DNA of 8,832 nt. Source: Nitrospinota bacterium. GTDB taxonomy: Bacteria > UBA8248 > JACPRG01. Of this stretch, positions 6,790-8,832 are shown one piece after another. Where the stretch lies: NCBI GenBank assembly GCA_030740135.1, contig JASLXW010000147.1:1-8832 (forward strand), written 5' to 3'. Position 1 is the first letter of the stretch. Every line of letters starts with the position of its first letter. The notes below the pieces were generated by a model, which worked only from the letters and a program-made list of their open reading frames with translations, was not told the DNA's origin and made no database searches. The translations under genes and the position numbers were made by a program.

Positions 6790-7710
6790 ATGGATTTGTT
6801 GGTGGTCGGTTCGGTTGCGCTGGACTCGGTGAAAACCCCGTTTGGCGAGAAGGAGCGGATCCTGGGAGGGTCGGCGATGCACTTTTCGGTCTCGGCTTCC
6901 CTGTTTACGCCCGTCCGGCTGGTGGGAGTTGTAGGCAAGGATTTTCCGGAAGAGCACCTTGAATTTCTCCGGGGCCGGAGGATCGATCTCGAGGGCCTGG
7001 AGGTCGCCGACGGAGAGACCTTCCGTTGGGTGGGCGAGTACACCCAAAACCTGAACGAGGCCATCACGCTGGAGACTCACCTAAACGTTTTCGCCGACTT
7101 CCAGCCGAAGCTTCCCGAGCGTTACCGGTCGTCCGAATTCGTTTTTCTGGCGAACATCGATCCCGAGCTTCAACTGGACGTCCTGCAACAGGTGGAGAAG
7201 CCGCGGTACGTCGCTTGCGACACGATGAACTTCTGGATCGAGGGGAAGCCGGAGGCCCTGTGGAAGACGCTGGAGCACGTGGACACCCTGGTGATCAACG
7301 ACGGGGAGGCCCGGCTGCTGGCGGGCGAGGAGAACCTGGTCAAGGCGGCCCGGAGCATTCTCGGGCAGGGACCGAAATCGCTGATCGTCAAGCGGGGCGA
7401 ATACGGCGCGCTTTTGTTCGACAAGGAAGGCGAGTTCTGGGCGCCCGCGCTTCCGCTGGATGACCTGAGCGATCCCACCGGGGCCGGGGACAGTTTCGCC
7501 GGCGGGTTCATGGGGTATCTCGCGTCGCGGGGCGAGGTCAATCACGCGAATTTTCGCCGGGCCGTCATCTACGGAAGCACCATGGCCTCCTTCAACGTCC
7601 AGGCGTTCAGTCTGGACCGTCTTCGAACCCTGACGCCGAAAGAGATCGAGGACCGCGCGCGGCGCTTCAAGGCCCTTTCGGACTTTGACCTCCCCCCGAG
7701 GGGATCATAG
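6790..7710 (+). CDS. PfkB/ribokinase-family carbohydrate (or nucleoside) kinase
   Basis: A 306-aa cytosolic ATP-dependent kinase of the ribokinase superfamily. The C-terminal signature DPTGAGDSFAGGF begins at Asp228, with Asp234 as the catalytic base and GAGD forming the anion hole. The N-terminus (MDLLVVGSVALDSV) is the usual first strand. The usual N-terminal substrate motif GGxxxN appears as GGSAMHFS (26-33), so the expected Asn is replaced by His/Phe. The middle has the VINDGEARLL segment common to the family. AAGGAG at 6779-6784 sets the ATG at 6790; an in-frame ATG at 6760 is possible but has no such site. The substrate is unknown: ribokinase, adenosine kinase, fructokinase and others share this fold. 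It sits 57 bases after the pterin dehydratase and 65 before rsmD. Confidence 0.9.
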   Translation: MDLLVVGSVALDSVKTPFGEKERILGGSAMHFSVSASLFTPVRLVGVVGKDFPEEHLEFLRGRRIDLEGLEVADGETFRWVGEYTQNLNEAITLETHLNVFADFQPKLPERYRSSEFVFLANIDPELQLDVLQQVEKPRYVACDTMNFWIEGKPEALWKTLEHVDTLVINDGEARLLAGEENLVKAARSILGQGPKSLIVKRGEYGALLFDKEGEFWAPALPLDDLSDPTGAGDSFAGGFMGYLASRGEVNHANFRRAVIYGSTMASFNVQAFSLDRLRTLTPKEIEDRARRFKALSDFDLPPRGS

Positions 7711-7775
7711 GGCGTGGGACCTTCAGGTCCAAGCGGACGCGCGAGCCTCGAGGCCCGCAAGACCCGGAGACGACA

Positions 7776-8381
7776 TTGCGAATCATCGCCGGAACCGCCA
7801 AGGGAAGGCGATTGGCCGCCCCGAGGAGCCGCGGACCCAGGGACCGCGGCTCCGGAGGTCCCCGATCCGGGGAGGGCGACATCCGTCCGACGGCGGACCG
7901 GGTGAGGGAGGCCGTCTTCGACATCTTGGGCGAAGCGATTCAAGAGGCGCGGTTTCTGGACGTCTTCTCGGGGACCGGCGCGATCGCCGCCGAGGCCCTG
8001 AGCCGGGGTGCTTCATCCACCGTCCTCCTGGAGTGGGACCGGCGAGCGCTCCGCATCATTCAGCGAAATCTGGAAGAGCCCGGCTTCGAGCCGGACCGAT
8101 GGGAGGTCTTGCCCGGCGACGCGCTGGCCTCGCTTGCCGGGCTCCGCCGGGAGGAGAGGACGTTCGATATCATTTACCTGGATCCGCCCTATGCCTCGAC
8201 GCTAGGCGCGGATGCGCTGGGAGAGGCCGCCCGGCTGCTCGATCCGGACGGGGTCGCCGTTCTGGAGCACGATGCCCGATCCGCCCCCCCGGAATCGGCC
8301 CCGACGGAATTAAAGGAGACCCGCCGATTCGGCGAGACGGCAATCACTTTCTATGGGCCGGAAGGCCCCTGGAGGCCGTGA
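7776..8381 (+). CDS. rsmD: 16S rRNA (guanine966-N2)-methyltransferase RsmD
   Basis: RsmD uses S-adenosylmethionine to methylate N2 of G966 in 16S rRNA during 30S assembly. The 201-aa protein has the family's opening MRIIAGTAKGRRL, the RPTADRVRE segment (37-45), the SAM-binding motif I FLDVFSGTGAIAAEALSRGA and the catalytic DPPY (136-139). The TTG start at 7776 has GGAG at 7766-7769, six bases upstream, and begins exactly where the family does. Between Leu13 and Arg37 there are 23 residues, where E. coli RsmD has about eight. The extra part is Arg/Gly/Ser/Pro-rich and is encoded by two adjacent palindromes (see the repeat entry). In many bacteria rsmD is followed by coaD. Here a gap of 441 bases follows before the next gene. 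Confidence 0.95.
   Translation: MRIIAGTAKGRRLAAPRSRGPRDRGSGGPRSGEGDIRPTADRVREAVFDILGEAIQEARFLDVFSGTGAIAAEALSRGASSTVLLEWDRRALRIIQRNLEEPGFEPDRWEVLPGDALASLAGLRREERTFDIIYLDPPYASTLGADALGEAARLLDPDGVAVLEHDARSAPPESAPTELKETRRFGETAITFYGPEGPWRP
7825..7872 (+). repeat. pair of palindromes inside rsmD, coding for an inserted Arg/Gly-rich loop
   Basis: GGAGCCGCGG (7825-7834) and CCGCGGCTCC (7844-7853) form a perfect 10-bp inverted repeat around a nine-base spacer. Seven bases later, CCCCG (7860-7864) and CGGGG (7868-7872) form a second hairpin with a three-base loop. Both fall within the stretch that is extra relative to E. coli RsmD (about residues 17-35). The frame is preserved across them. This looks like an in-frame acquired palindromic element, though chance in G+C-rich sequence cannot be excluded. 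Confidence 0.6.
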
Positions 8382-8406
8382 TCCCGAGACAGATTTCGAA
8401 GGCGCG

Positions 8407-8423
8407 GACCGGGCGCCCCGGTC
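8407..8423 (+). terminator. possible terminator hairpin after rsmD
   Basis: GACCGGG (8407-8413) and CCCGGTC (8417-8423) form a perfect seven-base-pair stem with loop CGC, 26 bases after the rsmD stop. The T-run expected of a standard intrinsic terminator is missing; the next bases are GGGGTCGC. It may be a weak or T-less terminator, or a 3'-end protecting hairpin. Confidence 0.35.
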
Positions 8424-8450
8424 GGGGTCGCATCCTTCCGGGCGAATCTT

Positions 8451-8559
8451 TGTGGATGACTCAAAATTAGGCATTTTCGTTGTCCTATCAGGAAAATCAG
8501 GTTCTCACGACGTTTTCTGCCTGGGTTTTCCACAGCATATTCACAATTTGCGTGGATAA
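8451..8559. promoter_or_regulatory. cluster of DnaA-box-like 9-mers (possible oriC or DnaA-binding region)
   Basis: Compared with TTATCCACA/TGTGGATAA, three sites have one mismatch: TGTGGATGA at 8451-8459 (reverse orientation), TTTTCCACA at 8526-8534 (forward) and CGTGGATAA at 8551-8559 (reverse). ATATTCACA at 8537-8545 and AGTGGATGA at 8612-8620 have two mismatches. A rough estimate under random base use gives about 0.1 expected one-mismatch sites in a gap this size. The sites flank an AT-richer stretch (about 8460-8520) that could unwind. No dnaA, dnaN or gyrB is in view, so an origin is only one reading; a DnaA-titrating or DnaA-regulated region is another. Confidence 0.4.
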
Positions 8560-8633
8560 TCTCCCTGGAAGAATGAACCCGATCGGTCACCGATTTCAGG
8601 ATGAACAGTCAAGTGGATGAATCGAGCGAAGCG

Positions 8634-8685
8634 TCTCTTTCACTCCGGGCGCGTAACCTTTTGGCCGGGTCAAGCGTGAAAGAGA
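8634..8685 (+). repeat. perfect 10-bp inverted repeat in the 3' intergenic region
   Basis: TCTCTTTCAC (8634-8643) is exactly complementary to GTGAAAGAGA (8676-8685) across a 32-base spacer. A competing stem pairs AAGCGT (8672-8677) with ACGCTT (8694-8699), and a third related motif, GCTTTCAAC, lies at 8696-8704. The arms are not just G/C, so this is less likely to be a composition artefact than the coding-region hairpins. It could be an operator, an origin substructure or an RNA fold. Confidence 0.5.
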
Positions 8686-8728
8686 TTGGCGCAACGCTTT
8701 CAACGAGGCGGGTAGGGGATGGATGAGG

Positions 8729-8757
8729 TTGTTTTCGAAGAGATGTTCAAGTATGGT
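8729..8757 (+). promoter_or_regulatory. candidate sigma70-type promoter for the gene starting at 8823
   Basis: TTGTTT at 8729-8734 and TATGGT at 8752-8757 are separated by exactly 17 bases. The matches to TTGACA and TATAAT are only 3/6 and 4/6, so this is a weak call. Transcription would start near 8764 and give a leader of about 60 bases before the ATG. Confidence 0.25.
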
Positions 8758-8822
8758 GCTCCCCATTAAGAGCGGGTTTGAAATAAGGGAGAATTGGGGC
8801 TGACCGGGCGAGGAGGTCCGCC

Positions 8823-8832
8823 ATGAAGCGGA
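8823..8832 (+). CDS. start of a gene cut by the window end (begins Met-Lys-Arg)
   Basis: AGGAGG at 8811-8816 lies six bases before an ATG at 8823, the strongest ribosome binding site in the window. Only three codons plus one base remain (Met-Lys-Arg, next codon beginning with A). Two families often begin this way and fit the context: CoaD (phosphopantetheine adenylyltransferase, MKRI...), a frequent neighbour of rsmD, and ribosomal protein L34 (RpmH, MKRT...), often near replication origins. The visible bases cannot separate these or exclude others. Confidence 0.6.

Larger units (their letters stand above)
8382..8822. other. 441-base intergenic region, AT-richer than surroundings, no convincing gene
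   Basis: This is the only long gap in the window. From about 8440 to 8570 and again near 8720-8800 the base composition is visibly more AT-rich than in the genes. Contents in order: a GC hairpin (8407-8423), DnaA-box-like 9-mers (8451-8559), a perfect 10-bp inverted repeat (8634-8685), two tiny overlapping open frames (8601-8726 and 8719-8769) without good support, a candidate promoter (8729-8757) and a strong ribosome binding site at 8811-8816. No tRNA, rRNA or riboswitch class that I know is recognisable. Confidence 0.7.

Noticed and set aside
7717..7754. A short hairpin (GGACC/GGTCC) and the palindrome GCCTCGAGGC between the PfkB gene and rsmD as a terminator
   Set aside because: The stems are only 5 bp, with no T-run, and rsmD begins directly after with its own ribosome binding site. 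Read-through is more likely.
8351..8590. A 79-codon minus-strand frame at the rsmD end and in the gap
   Set aside because: No recognisable domain and no clear ribosome binding site; it overlaps the rsmD C-terminus and the DnaA-box-like cluster.
8684..8703. A sigma54 promoter around TTGGCGCAACGCTTTC
   Set aside because: The -24 GG is present, but the -12 element lacks the required GC (TTTC instead of TTGC).
8641..8725. A cyclic-di-GMP (GEMM) riboswitch, suggested by GTGAAAGAG and a later GGCGGGTAGGGG-like stretch
   Set aside because: The conserved core elements and paired regions of GEMM are missing. Only a faint resemblance in short G-rich words remains.

Overview
The window comes from the chromosome of a G+C-rich bacterium (about two thirds G+C by eye). 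Nine complete protein genes and the first three codons of a tenth all lie on the + strand. Four of the ten starts are GTG or TTG, most with a clear GGAG-type ribosome binding site. The genes are housekeeping or central-metabolism types. There is no transposase, phage gene, CRISPR array, tRNA or rRNA. The style suits an uncultivated Gram-negative lineage (deltaproteobacterial, NC10, Rokubacteria or Tectomicrobia-like), but nothing here fixes the phylum.

Layout. Positions 1-169 hold a possible extended -10 promoter and leader. Next come a UbiX-type flavin prenyltransferase (170-733), an M17 leucyl aminopeptidase (749-2287) and a VOC/glyoxalase-fold protein (2371-2784). The core is a 2-oxoacid dehydrogenase cassette: E1 alpha (2865-4004), E1 beta (4001-5011, ATGA overlap) and a lipoyl-bearing E2 (5145-6395). 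A strong hairpin sits in the E1 beta/E2 gap. E3 (dihydrolipoamide dehydrogenase) is not in the window. Then follow a pterin-4a-carbinolamine dehydratase (6454-6732), a PfkB-family kinase (6790-7710) and the 16S rRNA methyltransferase RsmD (7776-8381). RsmD carries an unusual palindrome-rich in-frame insertion near its N-terminus.

The last 441 bases before the next gene (8382-8822) hold no convincing gene. They are visibly more AT-rich than the rest. They contain three single-mismatch DnaA-box-like 9-mers within about 110 bp, a perfect 10-bp inverted repeat, and a candidate promoter before a strong RBS and an ATG at 8823 (Met-Lys-Arg...). This is the least explained part of the window: a possible replication origin or other DnaA-bound region, or a structured leader. 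Gene orientation and base skew give no support to the origin reading.

How the genes work together. The three dehydrogenase subunits form one enzyme that oxidatively decarboxylates a 2-oxoacid (pyruvate or branched-chain, unresolved) to an acyl-CoA. The other genes are same-strand neighbours with gaps of 15-83 bases, so co-transcription is plausible, but no shared pathway is evident. I do not see a new multi-gene system. The points worth a second look are the 3' intergenic region, the palindromes in rsmD and in the E1 beta/E2 gap, and several orphan enzymes (UbiX without UbiD, pterin dehydratase without an aromatic hydroxylase, a PfkB kinase with an altered substrate motif).
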